From Cellulomonas citrea (GTDB taxonomy: Bacteria > Actinomycetota > Actinomycetes > Actinomycetales > Cellulomonadaceae), in assembly GCF_009829685.1 (NCBI RefSeq), contig NZ_VWSD01000007.1, forward strand, positions 1 through 48,734: DNA of 48,734 bases, given 5' to 3'. Position 1 is the stretch's first letter. The number at the start of each line of letters is the position of its first letter. Positions 1 to 9,700 of the stretch are shown here, in pieces. The notes under the pieces are model-generated. The model saw only the letters and a list, made by a program, of their open reading frames with translations, did no database searches and was not told the origin of the DNA. Both the position numbers and the translations under genes were made by a program.

Positions 1-6
1 CTGGGC

Positions 7-32
7 CGACCCGAGCCGGCCGGCCCGGGTCG
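7..32 (-). terminator. candidate terminator of proS
   Basis: A 7-bp inverted repeat (CGACCCG at 7-13, CGGGTCG at 26-32) encloses a GC-only, partly self-complementary loop. It starts 2 nt beyond the proS stop codon on the minus strand. There is no U-tract, which is usual in high-GC actinobacteria. The stem is seen directly; its function is inferred. Confidence 0.4.
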
Positions 33-33
33 C

Positions 34-1821
34 TCAGGCCGGCTCGCCCAGCATCGCCGCGACGCGGGCCGCGACCTGCTCGACCACGTCGGCCACCGGC
101 ACCTGCTCGCTGTCGCCGCCCACCCGCGGCCGGACCTCGACGACGCCCTCGGCCAGACCCCGACCCACGACGACGACCAGCGGGACGCCGAACAGCTCGG
201 CATCGGCGAACTTGACCCCGGGCGAGACCTTCGGCCGGTCGTCGTAGAGCACCTCGATCCCACGGGAGTCCAGCTCGGCCGCCAGCCGGGCGGCGGTCTC
301 GAAGACCGCCGGGTCCTTGCCGGTCGCCACCAGGTGCACGTGCGCGGGCGCCACGTGCGCCGGCCAGGCCAGACCCGCCTCGTCGTGGTGCGCCTCGGCG
401 AGCGCGGCGAGCACGCGCGTCACACCGATGCCGTAGGAGCCCATCGTGACGACCTGGGCCTTGCCGTTCTGGTCGAGCACCGTCAGACCCAGCGCCTGGG
501 CGTACTTGCGCCCGAGCTGGAAGATGTGACCGATCTCGATGCCGCGGGCCAGCTCCAGCGGGCCGGAGCCGTCCGGGGCCTCGTCACCGGCGCGCACCGA
601 CGCGGCCTCGACGGTCCCGTCGGCGGTGAAGTCACGTCCGGCCACCAGGTCCAGGACGTGCCGACCGGCCTGGTTGGCGCCGGTGATCCACCGGGTGCCC
701 GGCACGATGCGCGGGTCGAGCAGGTAGCGCACCGCACGCTCCGGGTCGGCCGCGTTGGGACCCAGCACCGCCGGGCCGATGTAGCCGCGGACCAGCTCGG
801 GGTGCGCGGCGAAGTCGGCCTCGCCGGCCACCTCGACCTCGGCCGGGGCGAGCGCGGCCTCGACCCGCTTCATGTCGACCTCACGGTCGCCGGGCACGCC
901 GATGACGACGACCTCGCGCTCCCCCGTCGGCTGCACGAGCGCCAGGACCACGTTCTTGAGCGTGTCGGCCGCGGTCCACGCCCGGTCGGGACGCGGGAAC
1001 CGGGCGTTCACCAGCTCGACGAGCGAGTCGATCGTCGGGGTGTCCGGGGTGTCCTCGACATGGGGCGCCGGCACGTCCGCCCAGTCCAGGGCGGGCGGCA
1101 CCGGGGTGGTCACCGCCTCGACGTTCGCCGCGTAGCCACCGGGCGAACGGACGAAGGTGTCCTCGCCGATCGGTGTCGGGGTGAGGAACTCCTCCGAGCG
1201 CGAGCCGCCCATCGCCCCCGACATCGCCGAGACGATGACGTACTCCAGGCCGAGCCGCGTGAAGATCCGCTGGTAGGCGGCGCGCTGGTTCTCGTACGCG
1301 GCCTCGAGGCCCGCGTCGTCCAGGTCGAAGGAGTACGCGTCCTTCATGATGAACTCGCGGCCTCGGATCAGACCGGCGCGCGGCCGGGCCTCGTCGCGGT
1401 ACTTCGTCTGGATCTGGAAGAGCGCGAGCGGCAGGTCCTTGTACGAGGAGTACAGGTCCTTGACCAGGAGCGTGAACATCTCCTCGTGCGTGGGCGCCAG
1501 CAGGTAGTCGCCGCCCTTGCGGTCCTGCAGCCGGAAGATGTTCTGCCCGTACTCCGTCCAGCGGCCGGTGGCCTCGTAGGGCTCCTTGGGCAGCAGCGCC
1601 GGGAAGTGCACCTCCTGGACGCCCGCGGCGACCATCTCCTCGCGGACCACGGCCTCGACCTTGGCGAGCACGCGCAGGCCCAGCGGCAGCCAGGTGTAGA
1701 TCCCGGGGGCCGCGCGGCGGATGTAGCCCGCCCGCACCAGCAGCCGGTGGCTGGCGACCTCGGCGTCGGCCGGGTCCTCTCGCAACGTGCGGACGAACAG
1801 GGAGGACAGGCGCAGCAGCAT
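34..1821 (-). CDS. proS: prolyl-tRNA synthetase
   Basis: Charges tRNA-Pro with proline in the cytoplasm. The 595-residue protein has the bacterial-type ProRS layout: class II motifs near the N-terminus (APTHEE at residues 109-114, and an [16 protein letters not shown] motif-2 loop from residue 142), a long insertion at about 225-400 matching the editing domain of bacterial ProRS, and the motif-3-like GSYGIGVTR near residue 460, followed by an anticodon-binding domain. The length is normal for the bacterial form. The ATG at 1821 has a TAGGCT hexamer (1828-1833) only 6 nt upstream, so the mRNA may be leaderless. It is transcribed divergently from the glycosylase gene and is the last gene of the conserved dxr-rseP-ispG-GNAT-proS order, from which it is separated here by inserted genes. 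Confidence 0.97.
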   Translation of the reverse strand: MLLRLSSLFVRTLREDPADAEVASHRLLVRAGYIRRAAPGIYTWLPLGLRVLAKVEAVVREEMVAAGVQEVHFPALLPKEPYEATGRWTEYGQNIFRLQDRKGGDYLLAPTHEEMFTLLVKDLYSSYKDLPLALFQIQTKYRDEARPRAGLIRGREFIMKDAYSFDLDDAGLEAAYENQRAAYQRIFTRLGLEYVIVSAMSGAMGGSRSEEFLTPTPIGEDTFVRSPGGYAANVEAVTTPVPPALDWADVPAPHVEDTPDTPTIDSLVELVNARFPRPDRAWTAADTLKNVVLALVQPTGEREVVVIGVPGDREVDMKRVEAALAPAEVEVAGEADFAAHPELVRGYIGPAVLGPNAADPERAVRYLLDPRIVPGTRWITGANQAGRHVLDLVAGRDFTADGTVEAASVRAGDEAPDGSGPLELARGIEIGHIFQLGRKYAQALGLTVLDQNGKAQVVTMGSYGIGVTRVLAALAEAHHDEAGLAWPAHVAPAHVHLVATGKDPAVFETAARLAAELDSRGIEVLYDDRPKVSPGVKFADAELFGVPLVVVVGRGLAEGVVEVRPRVGGDSEQVPVADVVEQVAARVAAMLGEPA

Positions 1822-1827
1822 GCGCCG

Positions 1828-1833
1828 AGCCTA
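1828..1833 (-). promoter_or_regulatory. candidate -10 box of proS (leaderless)
   Basis: TAGGCT on the minus strand fits the TANNNT actinobacterial -10 pattern and ends 6 nt before the proS ATG, which would put transcription initiation at or next to the start codon. No good -35 hexamer is visible 17 nt upstream. The 103-nt gap to the divergent glycosylase gene also carries a 14-bp tandem repeat with one mismatch (1846-1873). Confidence 0.4.
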
Positions 1834-1924
1834 CCGAGGTGCGCGGGGTGCCTCGGCGGGGGTGTCTCGGCGGGGGCGCCACGACCCTTGTGCCGCGCGT
1901 CGCCCGCACCGGCAGGATGGGGCC

Positions 1925-2818
1925 ATGCCCGAGCTGCCCGAGGTGGAGGCCCTCGCCGACTTCCTGCGCACCCGCACGGCCGGGCGCACGGTCACCGGCG
2001 TCGAGGTCGGGGCGATCGCGGCGCTCAAGACGTTCCGACCCGCCCCGGACGAGCTCGTCGGGCACCGCGTGCACGACGTCTCGCGGCACGGCAAGTGGCT
2101 CGACCTCACGCTCGAGGTCGGACCGGACGGCACCGGCCTGCACCTGGTGTGGCACCTGGCCCGGGCCGGGTGGGTGCGCTGGTCGGACACGCTGTCGAGC
2201 ACACCGCTGCGTCCGGGCCGGTCGCCGATCGCGCTGCGGCTGCGGCTGGACGACGGGTCCGGCTTCGACCTCACCGAGGCCGGGACCCGCAAACGGCTCG
2301 CGGTGCACGTGGTCACCGACCCCGACCAGGTGCCGCAGATCGCCACGCTCGGCGTCGAGCCGCTGTCCGCCGCGTTCACCCGCGAACGGTTCGGGGCGCT
2401 GCTCACCGCGCGCAACCAGCAGCTCAAGGGTCTGCTGCGGGACCAGGGCACCATCGCCGGGATCGGCAACGCCTACTCCGACGAGATCCTCCTGGTCGCG
2501 CGCAGCAGCCCGTTCGCCCTCACTGCGACGCTCCCCGCCGAGCAGGCCGACCGGGTCTACGCGGCCGTCGGCGCCGTGCTGCGCGAGGCCGTGGCGACCG
2601 CGTCCGGCCGCCCGGCCGCCGAGCTCAAGGACGCCAAGCGCCGCGGGATGCGCGTGCACGGACGGACGGGGCAGCCGTGCCCCGGCTGGGACGGCACCCC
2701 GTGCGGCGACGTCGTGCACGAGGTGTCGTTCGCCGACTCCTCGTTGCAGTACTGCCCGACCTGCCAGACCGGTGGACGGGCGCTGGCCGACCGACGGATG
2801 TCCCGGCTGCTGCGCTGA
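1925..2818 (+). CDS. Fpg/Nei-family DNA glycosylase
   Basis: Base-excision repair glycosylase/AP lyase that removes oxidised bases and nicks the abasic site. The 297-residue protein begins MPELPEVE, the family hallmark in which the N-terminal proline (residue 2 before Met removal) is the catalytic nucleophile and the following Glu the acid. A conserved lysine lies in SRHGKWLDL. The H2TH region carries GTIAGIGNAYSDE, and the C-terminus ends with a four-cysteine zinc finger (CPGW...PCGD...YCPTC). The start was chosen because the nucleophile must be at the N-terminus; the open frame extends further upstream. Whether the substrate preference is Fpg-like or Nei-like cannot be decided by eye. It converges on the GNAT gene with only 18 nt between them. 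Confidence 0.93.
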   Translation: MPELPEVEALADFLRTRTAGRTVTGVEVGAIAALKTFRPAPDELVGHRVHDVSRHGKWLDLTLEVGPDGTGLHLVWHLARAGWVRWSDTLSSTPLRPGRSPIALRLRLDDGSGFDLTEAGTRKRLAVHVVTDPDQVPQIATLGVEPLSAAFTRERFGALLTARNQQLKGLLRDQGTIAGIGNAYSDEILLVARSSPFALTATLPAEQADRVYAAVGAVLREAVATASGRPAAELKDAKRRGMRVHGRTGQPCPGWDGTPCGDVVHEVSFADSSLQYCPTCQTGGRALADRRMSRLLR

Positions 2819-2836
2819 GCGGACCGGCCGCCGGGC

Positions 2837-3733
2837 CTACAGCTGGATCGTCGCGTAGGTGCCGACCTGACGGAACCCGACCGCCAGGTACGCGGCGATC
2901 GCCCGGGTGTTGTACACGTTGGCGTACAGCGAGACGACGGGCGCGAGGTCCCGCTGGGCGAGGCGCACGACCGCTGCCATCCCGGGTTCGGACAACCCGG
3001 TGCCACGCCGGTCCGGGGTCACCCAGACGCCCTGCACCTGGGCGACACCCAGCCCGACCGCGGCCAGCTCGGCCTTGAAGACCACCCGGGGGGCGCCCTT
3101 GTCGTCCTCGACCCGCACCAGCGAACGACCGGCGGCGATGAGACCGCGCACGCGGGAGGTGTACCCCGCGCCGCCACCGGACATCGGCGAGTAGCCGACC
3201 TCCTCGGTGAACATCCGCACGCAGGCCGGGAGCACGATGTCGAGCTCGGCGGGCCGGGAGGTGCGGACCAGCGGGTCGGCCGCCACCCGGGGCGGTCCGT
3301 CGATGACCATCGACGGCTGGTCCGCACGCACGTCCCGGGCCGGTGCGCGACCATCGCTCAGCACCTGCCACAAGTCCATGACGAGCTCGGCCGGGCCGAC
3401 GAGCGAGGAGTAGCTGCGTGGGCGGCGCGCCGCGAGCTCGGCGAACCCGGCCAGGGCCCGGGCCCGGGTGCGCCGGTCCAGCCCCGGGGCCACCGGCACG
3501 AGGTTGGCGCTCACCAGGACGACCGCGAGCAGCTGACCGTCCTCCGCGTAGCCCCACAGCTCGTTGCCGGTCCGGGCCAGTCCCCCGGTGGCGGCCAGTT
3601 CGAGCCGCGCCGACGCGAGCACGGCTGCGACGGGGTCGACCGCGCACAGCGCCAGGGCAGCGGGCACCGCGTCGTCGCCGAGGACCTGCGCACCGGGGCG
3701 CAGCCCGGTCGCGCGGCCGGCCACCGTGGTCAT
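2837..3733 (-). CDS. GNAT acetyltransferase, DUF4081 type
   Basis: 298-residue protein. The C-terminal half (about residues 155-298) is a GNAT fold: VQGVWVTPDRRGTGL is the acetyl-CoA-binding strand and loop, and the NVYNTRAIAAYLAVGF segment is the typical terminal motif. The N-terminal half resembles the DUF4081 domain found fused to GNAT in actinobacteria. The substrate is unknown. In other actinobacteria this gene sits directly between ispG and proS; here it is separated from ispG by the regulator/surface-protein cassette and from proS by the glycosylase gene. The ATG at 3733 was chosen because the upstream extension of the frame is arginine-rich, non-conserved-looking sequence. Confidence 0.85.
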   Translation of the reverse strand: MTTVAGRATGLRPGAQVLGDDAVPAALALCAVDPVAAVLASARLELAATGGLARTGNELWGYAEDGQLLAVVLVSANLVPVAPGLDRRTRARALAGFAELAARRPRSYSSLVGPAELVMDLWQVLSDGRAPARDVRADQPSMVIDGPPRVAADPLVRTSRPAELDIVLPACVRMFTEEVGYSPMSGGGAGYTSRVRGLIAAGRSLVRVEDDKGAPRVVFKAELAAVGLGVAQVQGVWVTPDRRGTGLSEPGMAAVVRLAQRDLAPVVSLYANVYNTRAIAAYLAVGFRQVGTYATIQL

Positions 3734-4014
3734 GGCGTCAGTGTGCCCCAGGTCACGGCCCTCGCGCAGAGGTTGCGCGGATCGCCCTCGTCGGCCCCGC
3801 ACGGCGCGGACCGGCCGCCCACGACGGACCTGGCCGACGCCCCGGAGCCCCACCTGGGTGGCACCACCCCAGGCACGCACTTCACCCCGCCGGACCGGCG
3901 CCCGGATGCCGAGCACCTGAGGACGAACCGGTACATTCCGGCCCCAGGCACAGGGAGCCCCGGGCGGTCCGAGGAGTGGTGCGGCGACCCGAGACCGGGC
4001 ACGAGGAGGTGGCT

Positions 4015-6573
4015 GTGCGGTACGGCGTCCCCCGGGTGCCCACCTGGAACGTGGCGCGAGTCACCCTGCTGGACCGGCTCGACCCCGCGGCCCCGCTGCT
4101 GCTCGTGCACGGCCCTGTGGGGAGCGGCACGACCACGCTGCTCGCCGACTGGGCGCTCACCCGCCACCCCGTGGACCGGCCTCTCGTCTGGGTCGACCTC
4201 GCCGGTCTGGCCGAACCGGCCGCCGTGTGGTCGGCTGTCGTCGACGCCGTGGTCGACGCCGGGCTCACCGCGCGGCCGCCGGCCGGGTCCGACGGCGCCT
4301 GCACGCCGCGGGCCGCCCGGCACGGCCTGCTCCGCGCGATCGGGTCCGTGACGATCGTGCTCGACGGCCTGCGGCGCCCGGGAGAGGCGTCCCTCGCACG
4401 CGACATGGTCGACCTCGTGCGCACCTGTCCCCGGCTGCACCTGGCGATCACCACGCACGGCGATCCGCGGGCCCTGCGGCAGGCCGCGTCGCTGTCGGTC
4501 GACCTCGTCGACCTGGGGCCGGCCGAGCTCGCGCTCACCCCCGACGAGGTCGCCCAGGTGCTCGGAGGCGGTGGGTCCGACCCGGGCGCCGCCGACGCGG
4601 TGCACGAGGCCACGGGCGGTCTGCCGGCCGCGGTCCGCGCGCTCGCCGTGGCCGCCGCCGACGGCACGCTCGACCTGCGCACGGCGTCATCCGAGGCGCT
4701 CACCGCGGTCGCGGCCGCGGAGGTGGTACGCGCGCTGCGCACCGAGGAAATCGATCTGGACGAGCACGTCCTGTCGATCGCCCGGAGGCTGTCCGTCGCC
4801 GCCCGCATCACACCGTCGCTCGCGCAGCACCTGGCCGGCGAGCAGGTCGACGGTGTGCTCAGCGACCTGCTCGACGCCGGCCTCGGCACGTGGACCACGC
4901 AGCCGCAGCCCGCGCTCGTCCTCACCCCCGTGGTGCGCCGGGCGCTGCGCGCCGAGCTCACGCGTGACGAACCCGCACTCGTCGAGCCCCTGCTGCGGAC
5001 CGTCGTCGAGCAGGCGCTCGCCGACCAGGACCCGACGACGGCCCTCACCGCCGCGACCGAGCTCGGCGACACCACGCTGGTCGGCACCGTCCTGCTCACC
5101 TCGATGGCGGCCGGCGGCACAGGAGACAGCCAGCAGACCCTCCGGCTGCTCCGCCGGCTGCCGACCGCCGCGCTCTCCCACGACCCGGTGCTCGCGTTCT
5201 TCATGGCGCTGAGCTACGGCACCGACGCGCGCCAACGGCCCCGTGCGCTGGAGTGGCTCGCTCTGGCGTCCGCAGCCATCGCCCACCGCGCACCGCAGGC
5301 GGACCCGGACGAGCAGACCCTGCTGCACGTCGCCGAGGCCGTCGTGCTGCGGCTGCGGGGCAAGGCCGAGCAAGCCGCTGCGACCGCCCGGCTCGCACTC
5401 GACCGGCTCGACACCACGCCCCGACGGGCGAACCACCTGATCGACCTGCTGCAACCGGTGGCGCACCGCCAGCTCGGTCTCACGCTCGCCGTCGCCGGCC
5501 ACCTCGGCGAGGGCATCGCCGCGATCAACCGGGCGCTGGCCTACGAGCAGCCCGGCTCGGCGGGCGAGTTCACCGTGCACAGCCTCCTGGCCGGGCTCAC
5601 CGCGACCCAGCACGACCTGCGGGTGGCGGCCGAGCACCTCGCCGCCGTCGACCGGATGCCTCGACCGCCGCGCACCGCCGCGCCCTACCAGCACGCCCTC
5701 GCCGACCTCGCGCGGATCCTGCTCTGGCTCGAGGCGGGTGAGGTCGACCGCGCCGAGCGGCTGCTGGACGAGCTCGGGCCCGAGCTGACCACGCACGAGC
5801 TGTGGGCGCCCTTCGCGCAGGCCTGGGCCTCGATCGACCTGCTCCGGGCCCGACCAGCCGTGGGCGAGGAACGGCTCGTCCAGGCGATGCGTGCCGGCCG
5901 GCGCGCCCCGCTGCCCACCCACTGGAGCTCGGCGCTCGTCGCCACCCGCGCGCTGCTGGCGCTCGCTGACGGCCAGGGCGAACGAGGCCTGGCGATGCTG
6001 GCGCCGCTGTCCTCCAGCCACCAGGCGGTCCGCGTCGTGCGCGCGCGGCTGCTGGTGTCCACCGGGCGGCTGGAGCAGGCGTCGTCGCTGCTCGCCTCCG
6101 CCGATCTGCCCGACGAAGGACCGTGGCTGCGCTCGGCGCGCAGGTTCCTGCTCGCCGTGACGGCCGATGCGCTCGGTCGGCCGCAGGTCGCCCGGACCTC
6201 CGCACGACAGGGCGTGGCGATCTCGCGCGCGGCCAGGACCGCGTACGGCTGGCTCGTGCTGGCCGACGACGAGCGGGCCGTGCTGCGCAGGCTGCTCGCC
6301 GGGACCGGCGAGGAGGAGACCGAGGCGTTCCTGCGCACCGTGCAGAGTGCGCCCTGCGTGCTGCCGGGTCGGGTCGGGGCCGCCGACCTCACCCGCCGTG
6401 AGCAGGTGGTGCTCGCGCACCTCGCCGAGGACGTCGAGCTCGCCGGCGTGGCGGCCCGGCTGCACGTGTCGCCCAACACGGTGAAGTCCCAGGTCCGCGG
6501 GGTCTACCGCAAGCTGGGCGTGGCATCCCGTGCCGAGGCGGTCGCGCGGGCCAAGGAGCTCGGGCTGCTCTAG
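4015..6573 (+). CDS. large LuxR-family (LAL/MalT-like) transcriptional regulator
   Basis: 852-residue regulator built like the LAL/MalT class: an N-terminal nucleotide-binding domain, a long helical middle region with TPR-like repeats (about residues 350-770), and a C-terminal LuxR helix-turn-helix (from about residue 792; LTRREQVVLAHLAED, then VSPNTVKSQVRGVYRKLG). The P-loop at residues 33-41 reads GPVGSGTTT: the invariant lysine of GxxxxGK[ST] is replaced by threonine. A Walker-B-like TIVLDG follows. GTG 4015 was chosen for its AGGAGG at 4004-4009; the open frame continues upstream without a ribosome-binding site. A TACATT hexamer at 3932-3937 is a possible -10. The gene diverges from the GNAT gene and lies just upstream of, and on the same strand as, the giant surface-protein gene, its most likely local target (inference). 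Confidence 0.88.
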   Translation: MRYGVPRVPTWNVARVTLLDRLDPAAPLLLVHGPVGSGTTTLLADWALTRHPVDRPLVWVDLAGLAEPAAVWSAVVDAVVDAGLTARPPAGSDGACTPRAARHGLLRAIGSVTIVLDGLRRPGEASLARDMVDLVRTCPRLHLAITTHGDPRALRQAASLSVDLVDLGPAELALTPDEVAQVLGGGGSDPGAADAVHEATGGLPAAVRALAVAAADGTLDLRTASSEALTAVAAAEVVRALRTEEIDLDEHVLSIARRLSVAARITPSLAQHLAGEQVDGVLSDLLDAGLGTWTTQPQPALVLTPVVRRALRAELTRDEPALVEPLLRTVVEQALADQDPTTALTAATELGDTTLVGTVLLTSMAAGGTGDSQQTLRLLRRLPTAALSHDPVLAFFMALSYGTDARQRPRALEWLALASAAIAHRAPQADPDEQTLLHVAEAVVLRLRGKAEQAAATARLALDRLDTTPRRANHLIDLLQPVAHRQLGLTLAVAGHLGEGIAAINRALAYEQPGSAGEFTVHSLLAGLTATQHDLRVAAEHLAAVDRMPRPPRTAAPYQHALADLARILLWLEAGEVDRAERLLDELGPELTTHELWAPFAQAWASIDLLRARPAVGEERLVQAMRAGRRAPLPTHWSSALVATRALLALADGQGERGLAMLAPLSSSHQAVRVVRARLLVSTGRLEQASSLLASADLPDEGPWLRSARRFLLAVTADALGRPQVARTSARQGVAISRAARTAYGWLVLADDERAVLRRLLAGTGEEETEAFLRTVQSAPCVLPGRVGAADLTRREQVVLAHLAEDVELAGVAARLHVSPNTVKSQVRGVYRKLGVASRAEAVARAKELGLL

Positions 6574-6581
6574 CTCGCCGC

Positions 6582-6630
6582 GTCCGGGGTGTCTCGCGGC
6601 GGAGCGGGTGACGTGCCGTTCACCCCGGAC
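6582..6630. repeat. 10-bp inverted repeat between regulator and surface-protein genes
   Basis: GTCCGGGGTG (6582-6591) is exactly mirrored by CACCCCGGAC (6621-6630) with a 29-nt spacer. It begins 8 nt after the regulator stop and ends about 85 nt before the surface-protein ATG. It could be an RNA hairpin that attenuates or terminates transcription, or a two-half-site operator. The sequence does not decide between these. Confidence 0.45.
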
Positions 6631-6715
6631 CTCACCCTGCGCACCCCACCGCACGGCCGATGGTGTCGGGCTGGAACGGACGCCGCGCGTCCAGCACCCC
6701 GACCCGGACGGACCC

Positions 6716-9700
6716 ATGCACCTGCACGTCGCCGACCCCCGACCCGCCACGACCGCACGCGGTCGACGTCGCCGCCGGCTGAGCCTGGTGCTCGCCGTCC
6801 TGCTCACCGGGGGCGTCGCCGTCACGGTGCCGGCCTCGGCCCAGGCCGCGCCCGACGGCAGGGGCGCGCTCAGCGTGCGCAAGACCGTGTCGGCCGCCAC
6901 AGCCCGGCCCGGCGACCGCCTCACCTGGACCGTCCAGGTGACCTGCGAGTCCATCACCGCCATGTGCCAGGACGTCACCCTCGACGACACCGTGCCCAGC
7001 CCGTTCGTGCTCGACGACAACGGGGTGAGCGTGCAGGGGCAGCAGACCGGGCACGCCACCACCACCGTGTCCGGCAGCTCCGTGACGGTCGCGTTCGCCG
7101 AGACGGACCCGAACCACCCCGGGGCCACCGGGCTGGCGGCCGGGCAGTCGGTCTCCGTGCTGCTGTCCACGACGCTGCCCGCCGGGACGGGGCTCAGCTG
7201 GGACGGGCGCACCGTCACGAACACGGCCCAGGCGCGGGCCACGAACGCCGACCAGGCCACCGACTCCGCCGACGTGTCCGTCGTCGTCCCGGTGACCCCG
7301 TCGGTGGCCGTCACCAAGTCGTTCACCCCGTCCGACCAGGTCGCCGGGCAGTCCGGTCAGGTCGCCCTGCACCTGACCGCCGCGAACAGCTCACCCGTCG
7401 ACGGCACCGGACTCACGCTCACCGAGCCCGCCGCGACGTCCCCGGCCTCCTTCGGCCCCGGCACCCCGCTGGAGCTCACCGGCATCGGCAGCTGGACGCT
7501 GCCGCAGGGCGCGACGGCGATGAGCCTGGACCTGGTGACCGCGGACGGCACCACCACGGTCGGGCCGTACGCGGCCGGCGCGACGGTCGACACCGGCACG
7601 CTCGACCTCACAACCGTCACGGCGGTCACCGCCCGCTACACCGGGCCGATCGCTGCCGGCGGGTCGGCCGGGTCCCTCGACCTCCAGCTGCGGCAGAACG
7701 GCTCGGCGCCGCGCGATGCGGTGACGAAGGTCCCCGACACGGTGGCCGCCCACCTGGCGACCTCCCGCGGGGACGCCGATGCGACGGCGAGCGCCACCTT
7801 CCAGATCAACCCGGTCATCGTCGAGGTCTCGGCCGGCAAGGTCATCGACGGCGTCGCGCACGCCCAGGTGGTCGCGGGCGCCGACGCCACGGTCACGTTG
7901 ACCGCCACGAACTCCTCCAACACCTCGCTGGGCTCGCTGAGCATCGCGGAGCCGTCCGGCTCGTCGACGTCCCCGTTCGGCGACCCCGCCGCGGGCAAGC
8001 TCGGCTTCGTCGGGTTCGGCACCGACGGGTCGGGGACGCTGCCCGCCTCGACGTGGCCGTCCGGTGCGACCAGCGCGGTCGTCACCCTCACCGGGACAGG
8101 CACCGGTCTCCCCCAGCAGACCACCGTCGTCGCACCCTCAGGCGGCACGGTGACCTGGCCCTCCGTGCCCTCCGGTGCCGTCGTCACCGGGTTCACGGTG
8201 GCGTACACCGGGTCGGTGGCCGCCACCGCGAGCGCCCAGGTGCCGTTCCGGGTGCGGACGGACGCCGCCTGGGCGTCGACCACCCTGTTCCCCAACGAGG
8301 TCGCCGTCGACGGTGCGGCCAGCGACGGGACCGCCGCGGACACCCGCACCGCCTCGGCCGACCTCACCGTGCTGCCCCGCCGCGTCGTCACCACCACGAC
8401 CAAGACGCTGACCGGGACCGTCGGGACGACACCGGTGACCGGGGCCACCGGGCAGCAGCTCATCGCCCGGCTCACCGGCCGGATCTCGGCCGACACGACC
8501 GTCCCGGTCGACCAGCTCGTGGTCGAGGACCTCGCGGGGCCGGGCTCGACCCTCTGGTCGGTCGCCGCGCTCGACCGCATCGGCTCGGTGCAGGTCCCGT
8601 CGGGCGCCCAGGCGGCGGTCCTGCTGCACAGCTCCTCCGGCTGGGCCACGCTGGCGGGGCCGACGTCGGACGCCTCGACGCTGCTCGACCTGACGGTCCC
8701 GGCCGGCGTGGACGGCGTGCGCGTGGTCTACACCGGCACCTCGCTGCCGATCGACGGCACCTTCACCCCGGTCACCGCCCTCGTGTTCGCCCTCACCTCG
8801 ACCCAGACCCCAGGGACGTCGGCCACCGACACGGCCACCAGCACCGCGACCGGAACCGGCACCGGTGCGGGGCTGACCGGCCAGTCGCAGGGCGACGCCG
8901 CCGTGACGTTCGGACCGGGGTCCACACCGATCTCGCTCGACCGGGTGGACGCCTCCAAGTCGTGGCAGACGCCGGCGGCGCTCATCCCGCTGGACAACGC
9001 CGACCCCGGGGCGAGCGACCGGCCGACCAACCGGCTGACGCTGCGGGTGCAGAACATCACGGGCGTCCCTGTGCACACGCTGCGCATCGTCGACCCCGCC
9101 CCAGGCAGCACCTCGGACGCCTTCGAACGGGTCGACGTGACCCACCTGAGCGTCACGGCGCCCACCGGCACCACCGGTCTGCAGGTCGTGCTGCGGGACA
9201 GCACCGGTGCGACGCTGGCGACGCTCACGTCGGCCGGTGCGGTGGCGGCGCTCAGCGCGGCGGACCTCGCCGACGTGGCGGGCCTGTCGGCCACCGCCAC
9301 CGGCACGCTGCCGGACAACGCGGCACTCGTCGTGCAGGCCGACACCGTGCTGCGGGCCGCGACCCGCACCGACGGCACACCCGTCGTGGGCACGCAGGAC
9401 GGCCCGGCCTCGACCACCCTCACCAACACCCTGCGCGGCGACCTCGGTGACGGGACCGCCTCGGACGACGCCCAGGCGTCCACCGTGCTCTACCCGCAGG
9501 CACGCCAGCCGCTGGCCGCGGCCTCGGTCAAGTCGCTCACCCCGGCCACCGGGACCCGGTACTCCGCGAACGCTCGGACCGTCCGGCTCGCGCTGTCGGC
9601 CCATCGCACGAGCGACGCCGCCGTCAGCCGTCCGTCGCAGTACGTGCTGGAGGACACCACCGCGGCCTTCTGGGACGAGTTCGACCTCGTGGGCCTCACG

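Noticed and set aside
334-3078. 914-codon open frame on the plus strand
   Set aside because: It is antisense to proS and crosses into the glycosylase gene; the translation is Arg/Gly/Val-rich without any domain, typical of GC-rich shadow frames.
4687-7326. 879-codon open frame on the minus strand
   Set aside because: Antisense to the LuxR regulator and the start of the surface-protein gene; composition is that of a shadow frame and the plus-strand genes have clear domains.
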